From: Peltaster fructicola | Lineage: Eukaryota > Ascomycota > Dothideomycetes | DNA: 64,000 nucleotides | Direction: 5' to 3' | NCBI GenBank assembly: GCA_001592805.2 | Contig: CP051142.1 | Coordinates: 1,736,001-1,800,000 of the forward strand | In this document: piece by piece, positions 54,170 to 64,000 of the stretch | Layout of the letters: the number at the start of each line of letters is the position of its first letter | Position numbering within the stretch: the first letter of the stretch is position 1 | Program-made: the position numbers and the translations under genes | Notes under the pieces: generated by a model | The model's input: only the letters and a program-made list of their open reading frames with translations | Told to the model about the DNA's origin: nothing | Database searches by the model: none

Positions 54170-57100
54170 ATGGAGTCGCCAGTAGCATATGAAGACTCCC
54201 CACTGGATGGAGACGACGTCGTCTATCCATGCAAAGGATGCGGTGATGTACGAGTGCGAAATCCGCATCTTGCTTGCAGGACTAACCGCAAGATAGATAC
54301 TCGAAGAGGGCAAAGCATTTGAACTTGGTAACCTAGACACATGGCATGATTCGGACTCTGAATACTGACACATCACAGCTGGAAACCGATGGCATCTCGA
54401 TTGCTTCCGCTGCCACACCTGCGGCACCCTCCTAGACTCTGACGCCAACCTCCTCCTTCTCGGCGACGGCTCCTGATATGTAACAACTGCACGTACAGTT
54501 GCAGCGCCTGCGGCAACAAAATCGAAGACCTCGCCATCCTTACAGGCGACCAGGCTTTCTGCGCTGGCTGCTTCAGATGTCGAAGCTGTAAGAGAAAGAT
54601 TGATAATTTGCGCTATGCGCGCACTTCTCAAGGCATTTTCTGCATGGCCTGCCATGAGAGCTTAATGGCTAGGAGGCGGAAGAAGGCCAAGACAAAAGCA
54701 GCCGCGAATGGTAATACAGCTGGTGCGCCTCCTTCGGACAAGGCGTTGCCATCACTGCCTCCAAGCGCTGTCCATGGGAGTGCCTTCTCGCCAGATAGCA
54801 TGGAATCGCCTGCGGAGTCGTTGTCGGGTACACCAAGGGCGCAATCGCCGCAGCGCTCGTCCAACAACATGAAGGTTCCACCGAGCCATCGTCGAGAAAG
54901 AGATCCTTCTCCACTGTCCGATGACGGTCGTAGAGGTAAGTTGCGTCTCACATATTGCGTGGGCAGCCCAGCTGACAGCTGCCTAACAGAAGGCACAACC
55001 TTACCCTCCAGCACTTATCAAAACAACCGTACCGTAGATTCTGATGATGGCGAACCAGAGTCTGGCTTCCTGCCTATGGCATTCGATCCAAACCCTGCAC
55101 CACGTTTGCCAGCCTCGCGCCAACGAGCGCTGCAGAGTGACGATCATCTATCTCCACCTGGAGACAAGCAGAGTAGAGAATACTTCGACGGCAAAGGTGA
55201 TCAGCGTGGCCGCGACCACTCGATTTCTTCGAGATCAGCCTCTGCAGAACGTGAAGCGCTACATAACCTTCACTTTCCCACTGTGAATCAGCCGAAACTC
55301 AGCCCTCACATCGCCTTCCAGGATAAGAACCGTACGCAAAAGCGCACAGGCTCAGGCGCGAATACGCCTACCACATACAACTCTGCAGCACCTTCACCCG
55401 TCACCTCCACGCATGCAGAACGAGACCGTGCCAAGCAGCAGCCGCCACCCTTGACTACCACCGCACCCAACGATGGCTTTAGTTTGCAGGATGTGCCCAG
55501 CCATCGAAAGAATGCCAGCTCACGAAAGTCGCCAGCCTCCAGACAGACAGATGCTGAGGTCTCACCAATTTCTGAGGATTCTGACATCAACCCGTTCGAA
55601 GATCCCAAATTGAAAGAAGCATCACCCTCAGTATCTGCGCCAGTTCCAGCGCGACATGCAGACCGTCCTGCTCGTGGCGACTCGCTTGCTGCGGCGAAGA
55701 TAGCGTCGAACAGATCGAGCGCCGATCCAGCAGCAACACAAGTATCAAGGGAACAGAAGCCAAAGCCACTGCATGAACGACAGGAATCCATCTCGTCAGT
55801 ACACACGGCAAACCTCGACGCCCGCGAGAATGGTGTTAGCTCGCCCGTCACAGCTTTCGGTCCCGAAGGCCCTCCACCGCGTGCGAGTAGTCGCCCAAGT
55901 GTACCTTTCACATCCAACAAGGAAGACTTCGTTGCGCCGCGAGCGCCGCCGCAGCCACCAGCAGAAGTTAGATCACACAACAGATCAGCCAGCGCGCAAC
56001 TTAGTGAAGGCTCGTCCACAGGAGGTCAGCCCTCGCCAGGTCTGCGCGGTTCAGGTCTACCAAGACTGACACCGGATGATTCATTCTCGATGGAAAAAGA
56101 GATGAGTAGGATCCTGAGAGGCGAGCGCGAAGATGCTGAAACAACATCTGTCTTGCGACGTGTGTCGAATGCGGTGAAACATGGTAGAAGTTTCAGCGAC
56201 CGTGGTTCATTGTCGAAGATTATCCCAAGCAATGGCTTGACTGACTCTAACGTCGCATCACCATCCACGGTCAGTAGCTCGATCACCTCCCCTATCACTG
56301 GTCAGGACACGGTCGAATCTTTGCGGGCACAGCTTCGACGTGCGCATCGCCGCATCACAGAGCTCGAAGCTGAGAAGATCGGCCTTGAGGAGAAGGTCAA
56401 CACATCGACTGTCATCGATGAGGTGAACGATGAGCTCAAAGAGAAGCGAACAACAATGGCATTCTTAGACTCGCAGCGCGAAATTGTCGTTCGTGAGCTT
56501 GAGACGATGACCCGCCGCCTAGAGAAGGTCAGAGATCAGAAAGAGCCTCTTGACATACCAGCATTGAAGAGCGACATTTTGGAGGACTTTGCCAACGCAA
56601 TGCGCAAACTCAAGGAGCACATCGGCCCTCAAGTTGAAGACCTTGTGCGCAGACGCAATGAGCTCACGAACGAGATTACCGACCTCATCGCCATGAAAGA
56701 CAAAGGCTTCCAAGAATATGAATCACTCTCAACAAAGAATGCTCAGCTCGTGGAGATGAACAATCACCTTCTGCACAACATACAAGAGGGTTTCAAAGCT
56801 AATCGAGCTGACGCCAAATTCAATGGGCTCGGCATATATCATCCAGGGGCACGAGTCGAAAGCAGCAGCCCTGCAGATTTGCGTAACATCAACACTCTCA
56901 GCTCAGACACATCTATGCAGAATTTGCTCCAGGAAACCGACGGCGAGCCAGGCACCGTTCTAACAGCACCACAAGTCGTCAACATTCGCAAGGGACAGGT
57001 CAAGAAGTTCAACTGGCGAAAAGGAGGCGAGAGGGTTGCTAAGGGCGTCACCAAGGGCATCAAGGGTGCTTTCGCCACAAATGAGAAGCCTGGCATCGAT

Positions 57101-57940
57101 GTCACACAAATCGGACTGCCATATGGCATGACACAGCAGGCAATACCCGGCAGTGAGCAGAGCGCAATGTATGCGAGCGCCAGATCGAACACAACAACCG
57201 ACAGGAGTGCACAAGCGTTTGGAATATTTGGTCAGAAGGGTGGTCGGCCAGCGCCTACGTCTGGTGTCAAAGACCCCGGCCTGGTCCCTGCTGCAGATCC
57301 ATCAAGTAAGTGTGCAGGTTCCAGGCGTACGATAATGACTTACATGATCACAGGTCTCTTTGGCTCTGAGCTTGAAGCCCGCTGCGAGTTCGAGAAGCGA
57401 ATCATACCCAACATTGTTATGCGCTGCATCGCTGAGGTTGAGTCTCGCGGCATGCAGGTCGAAGGCATCTACCGCAAGTCAGGCGGTAGTGGACAGGTCA
57501 AATCTGTTCAGGCCGGTTTCGAGAAAGACTCCAACCATGACATTAGCGATCCTGACCTCGAGATCCACGCAGTCACATCCGCACTGAAGCAGTACTTCAG
57601 AAAGCTTCCCACTCCGCTCATTACCTACGACGTTTACGACTCCCTGCTGGACGCCGGAGGTGTCCAGGATAAGGATCGTCAAGCGATTGCTCTCCGACAG
57701 GCTCTGGCAGAGCTGCCACCACAGCACAAAGGTTGTCTCGAATATCTTGTTCGTCACCTCGCGCGGGTCATGAACCAGGAGCAACACAACCTCATGACAC
57801 CACTTAACCTCGCAGTTGTTTTCGCACCAACCATCATGCGGCCTCTCAGCATTGAACGGGAGATGAGCGATGGTCTGGCACAAAGAGCTGCTGTGCAGGC
57901 ACTCCTAGAGCTCCACGAGACCGTCTTCGAGGAAGAGTAA
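54170..57940 (+). CDS. RGA1: LIM-LIM-RhoGAP protein (RGA1/RGA2-like), apparent frameshift
   Basis: Exons 54170-54247, 54297-54327, 54379-54935, 54990-57305 and 57354-57940. Two N-terminal LIM domains: CKGCGD|ILEEGKAFEL|AGNRWHLDCFRCHTC and CSACGNKIEDLAILTG...CAGCFRCRSC. Then a long disordered region, a coiled coil (EKIGLEEKVNTSTVIDEVND), and a C-terminal RhoGAP domain with the arginine finger in EGIYRKSGG. Introns 4 and 5 (54936-54989 and 57306-57353; both GTAAGT donors) are 54 and 48 nt, multiples of three without stops. In exon 3 the frame breaks at 54471-54473, where one C is missing from the expected TCCCTG. The protein is a GAP for Cdc42/Rho in polarity; orthologues share this layout. Confidence 0.85.
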
Positions 57941-58233
57941 GAGTGATTTTTTGAGGAAAAGCTGGCACCGCAAGTATAATAGCGACAATTGCTTCATTAA
58001 GTTTTCTGCTTTCAACATATGATGAATTGCTAGCAATTCGTACGACGGAGCGACGGATATACCTCTGCATTTTCGTTAGCTACAGCAGTCGTTCTATTGT
58101 TGAATGGAAGACACTTGTTTTCATGATATCGAGCAGTATGCATGACGAGCATTCATTACGTGGACTATCATCGTCTTCTGTGTAGTTCAAAGCATTGTTT
58201 CTAACGACAGGCGCTTCGAGACTTGGTACATTA

Positions 58234-59205
58234 TCATGAGTTCATAGCAGCTTGAGCTGTGAGCCCTTGCTTTTCGGAGAACAGCATCTCTAAGACAAGT
58301 GGTCCTGTGGGCATCTTCGCAGGCTTGGCAGCTTGTGTTGTACGTGAATCGACAGTCGGCTCTACGGAGACGTTGCGTGAGATTGGAGTCATTTCGAGCA
58401 CTGCGTTTGTTGGGCTAGATGTCCTTTCGGCCAGACTCGTAGGGATAGGCGCAAGAACATGCCCGTCTGAGGTGACTGACATTGGCCGACGATCCTCGTG
58501 ATATGGCTGGAGCCAGATCTCGACGCAGAGGCGATGTCTAATTCTGTAGAATATCTTGAGTCGCAGGTCGTTGTCAACTGCCTCTTTCGTATGGATAGCC
58601 CTCAGATACGGGTTCTGCACTTCGCGTGCTTGTGACATGCTGTCGATCGCCAGCTCATTGTCCTCGAAATCTTCCCACGTCGTGCCTCGACGATATGCTC
58701 GTTTCGCACGTGCGATAAATGATCGCGCAATCGAGTATTGCAGGGTAAAGACAGGTGCTGTGGTCGAGTAGGCTGCCGCATTGCCAGACTTGACAAACCA
58801 ATCGTCAAGGTCCTCATCGTGGTCTACGAGTGCCTCTCTGACATCTTGCTCGTCTTTCCAGGTTCTGTGCCAGTGGTACACAGTGTCGATGCCTAAAGGC
58901 GTTGGGCCAGGCCAGTCATATATGCGAAGATGCAGCCTGGACAACAGATCTTGTTCGTGTGGAGTCGCATTGATCATAGATCGAGTTGCTTGTGTTCGGG
59001 TTTGAGCCATTGTCCTGGTCAACGGTGCAGTGCTTACTGATTGTGATTGGGCGTCTCTCCTAGCTGGTCGTTTGTACACCTTGTTCGCAGTCTTCTTCAC
59101 GGCCGTTCGCTTGCTGAGAGCTTCCGGCACTGTCTTTGTTGTAGTCCTCGTGTTTGCTGGCTCATATGGAGGATCCGGGCTAGGAAGATGTGTGGCAGCA
59201 TGCAA
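58234..59205 (-). CDS. Hypothetical protein
   Basis: 323 residues from the ATG at 59203-59205. A basic, Thr/Ala-rich N-terminus precedes a folded central part: EQDLLSRLHLRIYDWPGPTP, DTVYHWHRTWKDEQDVREAL, FTLQYSIARSFIARAKRAYR and LRLKIFYRIRHRLCVEIWLQ. The C-terminus is Ser/Thr/Pro-rich. No signal or membrane segment. I do not recognise the family. A possible 5' exon starts at 59342 (MVPPRARQRKSARTITKSDR); joining it needs an intron of 3n+2 nt, for example 65 nt from a GTAGAG donor, but no good branch point is seen. Confidence 0.65.
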   Translation of the reverse strand: MHAATHLPSPDPPYEPANTRTTTKTVPEALSKRTAVKKTANKVYKRPARRDAQSQSVSTAPLTRTMAQTRTQATRSMINATPHEQDLLSRLHLRIYDWPGPTPLGIDTVYHWHRTWKDEQDVREALVDHDEDLDDWFVKSGNAAAYSTTAPVFTLQYSIARSFIARAKRAYRRGTTWEDFEDNELAIDSMSQAREVQNPYLRAIHTKEAVDNDLRLKIFYRIRHRLCVEIWLQPYHEDRRPMSVTSDGHVLAPIPTSLAERTSSPTNAVLEMTPISRNVSVEPTVDSRTTQAAKPAKMPTGPLVLEMLFSEKQGLTAQAAMNS

Positions 59206-60248
59206 GTCTTTGGAGGAAGCTCTACCTCCATGCTTGCGATCGAGGAGTCGATGCCAGGGATGGCTTCGTTGGCTTCCCGAGCGCGGTCAGATTTCGTGAT
59301 CGTGCGTGCGGATTTGCGCTGACGGGCTCGAGGTGGAACCATTGTAGGCGCGCTTCATCACGTTAGCAAGGCGAAAGTTTGGAAGTTGCTGAGGCGATGC
59401 GTGTTCTGCCTTCTGACGATGCTACAGGCAGAGTCCGGTCCTCAAGTGTATGCGACCTATCGATACTGTGGCGGTGGGATTAGAGTGATGCTTCTTGAGT
59501 GAAGCGTGGTTGGAAAGGAGTGTGTTTATACTGATGGTCAGTGGGCAAGGGCAGTGACTTCTGCCAGTAAGAGCAGATCGAAAGATATTAACAACGACTG
59601 CAAAGAAACTTGCAATACTACACTCGACCATTACTGCGCAGTTCCATCACGTCTTTACCGGGTCCACACCAAGCCCTCACCGTGGAGGAGGTCCCGAGCA
59701 AATGCGACACCAAGACCTCAGTATGCCGAGCTCCGACATGAGCATACCTATGCTATCCTCCAGCATACTTCAAACCTCTGTGATGCGCAAGCTCTCCACC
59801 GTCTTGGAAGCATAGCTGCGTGGAAGATGCGGTTGATGTAAGAAGGTAAGGGATGGAGATGGGATGTCGTCTGATCCAATCAAGCCAAGCCAACTGTCTT
59901 GGCACCGATTCTTGGGTGACTACAATCGCTAATACAAGCTCTGTCCAGACAGCTATACCTTCTCGGTAGACAGCATGACCTGCCCTGTGATACATGCCGT
60001 TGACTGATGGTCGTCTGCCATTACACCAGAACAGACGAAGTAGGTCGGGCTATCACGATACTCGCAAGAAACTGTCAGATCGTAGGACAAGATCACATCA
60101 CTTAAACATCATGTCGGCGAACGAACACATATCGGGTCGCAACGCAGGCATTGTCATATGCGCTGGGAAATCTCGGCAGCACCAGAGACGTCACTTGATG
60201 GTGCTTTCATTAACTCATTACATGTCGCAAAGCTGCTTCATATGCTAC
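59206..60248. other. Intergenic, mostly promoter of hypothetical gene
   Basis: About 1 kb (its first 140 bp may be a 5' exon of the gene at 58234). No other gene or repeat seen. Confidence 0.45.
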
Positions 60249-61258
60249 TCAAGATGGAGGCTTGTAGCCATCGACATCGGTACTGTTGCTGAGCTTCTCG
60301 TACTTAGGATAGTTCTCCTTGTAAGTATCAAGCTTCTTGTGGATGGTCTTGTAGGCATCAGTACCAATGACCACTCTCAATGGTGGCTCTTCCATATGAG
60401 CCAACTCCCACATTGCTCGAGCACCCTTTGGTGGGTCTCCAGCCTGTGTGCCATTACGCTCACCCATTTGCTTCTTGGCATCGATGTGGTCGTATCTGTA
60501 ATGATCAGTAAAGTGAGCAAGATGTCAGCACGATGGATACTCACGCTGGGTTCTTGTTCTCGCCGAATGCCATTGATCGGCCAGCCCAGTCGGTACGGAA
60601 TCCTCCTGGCTCGATGCAAGTGAGCTTGATGCCCCATTCAGGCTTCAACTCCTGGTTCAGAGCCTCGGTGAAGCCCTCAATGGCCCACTTGCTGGCACAG
60701 TAGATGGTGAATGTTGGCACACCAACCTGACCACCGATAGACGTGATCTGCTGGATCTTACCACCTGGAGGAGAGTTCTTCTCGCGCATGACCTTGAGCG
60801 CTTCACGTGTGACGTTGATCAGACCGAAGAAGTTGACTTCCATCTGTGTTCGAATCTGCTTTTCGCTGAGACTCTCGAACTCGCCACTGAGACCGTAGCC
60901 TGCGTTGTTGACGACAACGTCGATGCGGCCGAACTTCTTAAGTCCCTTCTCGAAGGCAGCGTCGATAGACCTGATGATCAGCACATGTCGATACATCCAG
61001 TAAATTGCCTTACTCTTGCTTAGTCACATCGAGGTCGAGAGCCAGGAAGTTGTCCTCAGTGGCGCTGTCGTACTTCAACTTTGAGGAGTCTCGTGCTGTG
61101 GCGATGACCTTGTCACCCTCCTTGAGAGCCTTCTCGACATAGTGGTAGCCGAAACCGGTACTTGCTGAAGTAGATGTTGTTAACGAATGCGAGCTTGGCA
61201 TTGTCGCCTAGGATGGCAGGTACTTACAACCGGTGATCAGAAATACTTGTGGTGCCAT
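60249..61258 (-). CDS. Classical short-chain dehydrogenase/reductase
   Basis: Exons 61228-61258, 61014-61164, 60545-60970 and 60249-60495 (introns 63, 43 and 49 nt) give 284 residues. MAPQVFLITG|SSTGFGYHYV contains the TGxxxGxG cofactor motif; DLDVTKQE, VVVNNAGYGLSGEFESLS (NNAG), QQITSIGGQVG (catalytic Ser) and YCASK (YxxxK) follow. C-terminal EPGGFRTDWAGRSM and LRVVIGTDAYKTIHKKLD fit the oxidoreductase subgroup of unknown substrate. Every junction restores conserved residues. No targeting signal. Confidence 0.92.
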
Positions 61259-61559
61259 GTTTGTGTGTGGGAAGTGTGTTGAAATGTGTCTAGACGAAAG
61301 GCCGAGCAGTTCCGCTCTATATACTCCTCCAGTTCAGGGACCATCACATTGATGGGCAACTGAAGTCATTCTGCTGTGACGTCAAAAGCGACGCTCCGTG
61401 GAGCCTTAGCAGCGCTGCTGTCAACCACTTGTCTGGACCGATCTATAATATGCTGCGATTGGCTCACTCAGGGCACCTCTCTTCTAGCTCAAGTATAAAT
61501 CATGATGGTGAGTGGATTGTGTACGTATTGACTGACGACGGTCTTGTGCATTGTAGAAT
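61259..61559. other. Intergenic, promoter of SDR and 3' flank of LSH gene
   Basis: 301 bp; nothing specific recognised. Confidence 0.45.
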
Positions 61560-64000
61560 CTACTTCTTCAAGCTCTCCAACAGACCATTGCCATCCTGTT
61601 TTGTCTGTACAGCCTGAAACATATCTCCAATAACGTCCAAACCCTTCTCAGCTCTCGAGAAGGCCTCCTCACTTCGGTCTGTCAAGATACCAAGATCCTT
61701 ATCGCTCAGCAGGTCTTTGCCTTCCGCGATCTCGACCTTCTCGCCATCGTCACGCCCGAGCAGCTTTTGTAGCTCAGCAAAGTCCGCATCGGCATCGCCA
61801 CGACCAGTGCGGAATCGACCCTTCTGTATGACAAGCTTCTCCAGTCTGCGTTTGCTGTCAGCCTTCTCCAACAGCATCTGCTCGATTGTGCCTTTCGTAG
61901 CGAACCGATACACAATGACCGGTCGTGTTTGACCAATTCTGTGCGCGCGATCTTGTGCTTGGAGATCCTGTTGTGGATTCCAGTCGCTATCGAAGAGCAA
62001 CACGGTATCGGCCGAAGCCAAATTAATGCCTTGTCCACCGGCTCGAGTCGACAGCAGGAATATGTTCGTCTCGCTGTCTGGCTCGTTGAAGGCGAGAATC
62101 TGCTCTTGTCGATCTGATTGTGCTATCGAGCCATCGATTCTGCAGACTGGCCAGTTTCGCAGCTCGTTACAATACGTCTCAAGCAAGTCAAGTTGAGTCT
62201 TGAATTGTGAGAAGATAAGCACTTTGTGGCCTTTGTTAAGCAGCTCAGGCAACAGTCGGTCCAGCAAGAGCATCTTGCCGCTCTCGGTGACCAGTGTCTC
62301 GTCTACCGGCGTGTTGTCGTCCAGATCGAAAGGATAAAAGAAGTTGTGAGGTGAGTTGCAGCATTGCCGGAGCTGCATGATGGGGTTTTGTAGCTTCTTC
62401 TGGGAGATCTCACGTTTCGCCAAGGCCAATGTCTTTGCTCGTTCCTTCTCGTCCTCATCCTCTTCAGCTTCGCTCGTTGGTGCAGAAGAGGCGTTTTCTT
62501 CTAGTTGCTGGAAGTACTTTGTGTCAGAGACTTCTTGATAATCTTTCGTCTTCCTGGCTCTGCGGGCACGAACTCCTTGCTGAGCAGTCGCTGGTGTGGA
62601 AGCTCTGCTCGACTTGGCACTCTTGTTTGGTGTGGCGCTGTCGTCGACGGCCTTGCGTTTCAGACTTCTGCTGCGAACACTGGCAGGCGTTGCAGTGCCA
62701 CTCAGCGTCTCCACAACCTTGTTCTCGAGGTATGCTCGACTGTTGCCCTCTAGGATCTCATGATATAGCTCGCGCTGTGTTTGTGTCAACGGCGCATACA
62801 GAACGTACTCACGCTTCTTCGGCAGTGAGGTCTCAACGTCCGCCTTGACTCTTCGCAAGAGAAAAGGCTTCAAGATAGCGTGTAGACTGGCGACGAGGTT
62901 CTTCTTCCGATCTTCTGACAGGATCTGCTCGTAGCCGTTCTTCTCCTTCAGGGCACTAAAGTCGAACCACGCCTCGAAAGACTCGAGCTTGTCGAAGATG
63001 TTCGGCATGAGGAAGTGCAGCAGAGACCACAGCTCAGCCAGGTTGTTCTGCAGAGGAGTGCCAGTAATCAGGAGACGGTTTGCGGACTGGTAGGATTGTA
63101 GCTCCTGGATGAGTCTACAGTTCAGATTCTTCAGTCGGTGTCCCTCGTCGATAATGATGTACTTCCAGCCGAAGTGTGCCAGATGTTTTCGGTCATTCAT
63201 ACATATCTCGTAGCTTGTCACAACGACAGGAAAGTCGGCGCTGCTTGGGTTTCGAAGTCGCTTTCGTCTGATGTCTTCTCGTTCTGGCTTGCTGCCGTGG
63301 TAGAGCACCACAGGGATCGATGGAGTCCACTTCTTGAACTCTGCTACCCAGTTGCTGGTGGTGCTCAAGGGTGCTGCGATCAGAAATGGTCCATTGATGC
63401 CTTTCTCTCGGAGGAATGCCAGGAATGATATTGTCTGAATCGTCTTACCAAGTCCCATCTCATCAGCAAGGATGCCGTTGAGTCCGTTTTCGTACAATGA
63501 TGTGAGCCAGTCGAGACCCTCAAGCTGATATGTGCGCATCAAACCACCACTGACTAGGTCTGGTTGTTTTGCTGATCGCAGATCCTGCATGCCAATGTCA
63601 CCAGGCTTGATATCCGAGCCACCAGTCTCTTCAGCCAATGCATCTGATATACTCGTTTGTCCAGTCTTCGATTCGAGATCCTCTTTCTTGACGAAATCTG
63701 AAAGCTTCCCGTTCCTTGTCGGTTTGCTTCGCTGCGTACGCCCTCGAGAAGGCAGCGTCCTTGAGTCTGTAGTTGTTTGCTCTGTGCTTTCCTCTCGTGC
63801 GATGGCACCACGAGTGGCACGTTTCTGACTCGCTTGAGCAACCTGTTCTGCCTTCTCTTCACGCTTCTCGGCACGCTTCTTGCTGCGCTCATCCTTGGCC
63901 GTTTCAGCTTCCTCCTGCTTCGTCATCTGGTTCAACATGATCGCAGAATACAATTTACTTTGACTGAGCAGATATTCAAGCGCCTTGTACTTTGAGTCGA
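61560..64000 (-). CDS. LSH/HELLS/DDM1-type SNF2 chromatin remodeller (5' end beyond window)
   Basis: The frame is open from the right edge to the stop at 61560, about 813 residues. The first visible residues (KYKALEYLLSQSKLYS) belong to the conserved LSH N-terminal block, so the start lies outside. A basic coiled coil precedes the SNF2 ATPase: GLMRTYQLEGLDWLTSLYEN, motif I LADEMGLGKT, the DEGH box (IIIDEGHRLKN), LITGTPLQNNLAELW, and helicase C with LLSTRAGGQGINL and QAQDRAHRIGQ. A Ser/Thr/charged insert of about 110 residues splits the ATPase lobes, typical of HELLS/IRC5/MUS-30. Family roles: nucleosome remodelling for DNA methylation in plants and animals and genome stability in fungi. Confidence 0.93.
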   Translation of the reverse strand, partial: DSKYKALEYLLSQSKLYSAIMLNQMTKQEEAETAKDERSKKRAEKREEKAEQVAQASQKRATRGAIAREESTEQTTTDSRTLPSRGRTQRSKPTRNGKLSDFVKKEDLESKTGQTSISDALAEETGGSDIKPGDIGMQDLRSAKQPDLVSGGLMRTYQLEGLDWLTSLYENGLNGILADEMGLGKTIQTISFLAFLREKGINGPFLIAAPLSTTSNWVAEFKKWTPSIPVVLYHGSKPEREDIRRKRLRNPSSADFPVVVTSYEICMNDRKHLAHFGWKYIIIDEGHRLKNLNCRLIQELQSYQSANRLLITGTPLQNNLAELWSLLHFLMPNIFDKLESFEAWFDFSALKEKNGYEQILSEDRKKNLVASLHAILKPFLLRRVKADVETSLPKKREYVLYAPLTQTQRELYHEILEGNSRAYLENKVVETLSGTATPASVRSRSLKRKAVDDSATPNKSAKSSRASTPATAQQGVRARRARKTKDYQEVSDTKYFQQLEENASSAPTSEAEEDEDEKERAKTLALAKREISQKKLQNPIMQLRQCCNSPHNFFYPFDLDDNTPVDETLVTESGKMLLLDRLLPELLNKGHKVLIFSQFKTQLDLLETYCNELRNWPVCRIDGSIAQSDRQEQILAFNEPDSETNIFLLSTRAGGQGINLASADTVLLFDSDWNPQQDLQAQDRAHRIGQTRPVIVYRFATKGTIEQMLLEKADSKRRLEKLVIQKGRFRTGRGDADADFAELQKLLGRDDGEKVEIAEGKDLLSDKDLGILTDRSEEAFSRAEKGLDVIGDMFQAVQTKQDGNGLLESLKK

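Noticed and set aside
1-64000. Transposons, LTR elements or CRISPR arrays
   Set aside because: No transposase, reverse transcriptase or integrase frames, no long terminal repeats and no regularly spaced repeats were seen.

Overview
The window reads as nuclear DNA of a filamentous ascomycete (Pezizomycotina). I favour a Dothideomycete of the Capnodiales/Mycosphaerellales type, but that placement is inference from protein flavour only. The supporting signs are dense single genes on both strands, introns of 43-73 nt with GTRNGT donors and CTRAC/CTGAC branch points, fungal-specific proteins (HsbA-like wall protein, GT34 mannosyltransferase, copper SOD with a GPI-type tail, YVC1) and no operons. 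I support about 30 protein genes, one tRNA-Arg(CCT) and three gene relics. I saw no transposon, LTR element or CRISPR array.

Left part (1-25.6 kb). It opens with a secreted protein of tandem HsbA-like domains that runs off the left edge. A gene-poor 3 kb stretch follows, ending in a 19-bp perfect hairpin and the tRNA. Next come ERG28, a hypothetical gene with a GC-AG intron, a decayed gene, the very-long-chain 3-ketoacyl-CoA reductase, a hypothetical gene convergent to it with one base between the stop codons, the HRQ1 helicase, a GT34 mannosyltransferase, a GRE2-like reductase, an acyl-CoA thioesterase, ETF-beta, and the divergent mitochondrial pair OMA1/TIM13. From 22.2 to 24.8 kb lies a small gene graveyard, followed by a cysteine-containing secreted protein.

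Middle part (26-48 kb). LYAR and CDC6 are convergent. Then come a branched-chain aminotransferase with a GC-AG intron, a secreted GMC oxidoreductase followed by an extracellular copper SOD (a plausible H2O2/superoxide pair at the wall), an ATRIP/Rad26 checkpoint protein with an apparent frameshift, a beta-hydroxyacid dehydrogenase convergent with an NmrA-like protein, a sugar transporter with a 15-nt microexon, eIF2-alpha convergent with EAF7, and the vacuolar TRP channel YVC1.

Right part (48-64 kb). STU1/CLASP is followed by a 2.4 kb gap, then a LIM-LIM-RhoGAP protein with two in-frame stop-free introns and one apparent frameshift, a hypothetical protein, a short-chain dehydrogenase, and an LSH/HELLS-type SNF2 ATPase cut by the right edge.

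The genes are mostly unlinked housekeeping functions. There is no convincing biosynthetic cluster and I found no clear new multi-gene system. The unusual signals are in gene structure: GC-AG introns, a microexon, 3n introns, nearly abutting convergent genes, short-repeat indels in three otherwise intact genes, and an isolated long hairpin.
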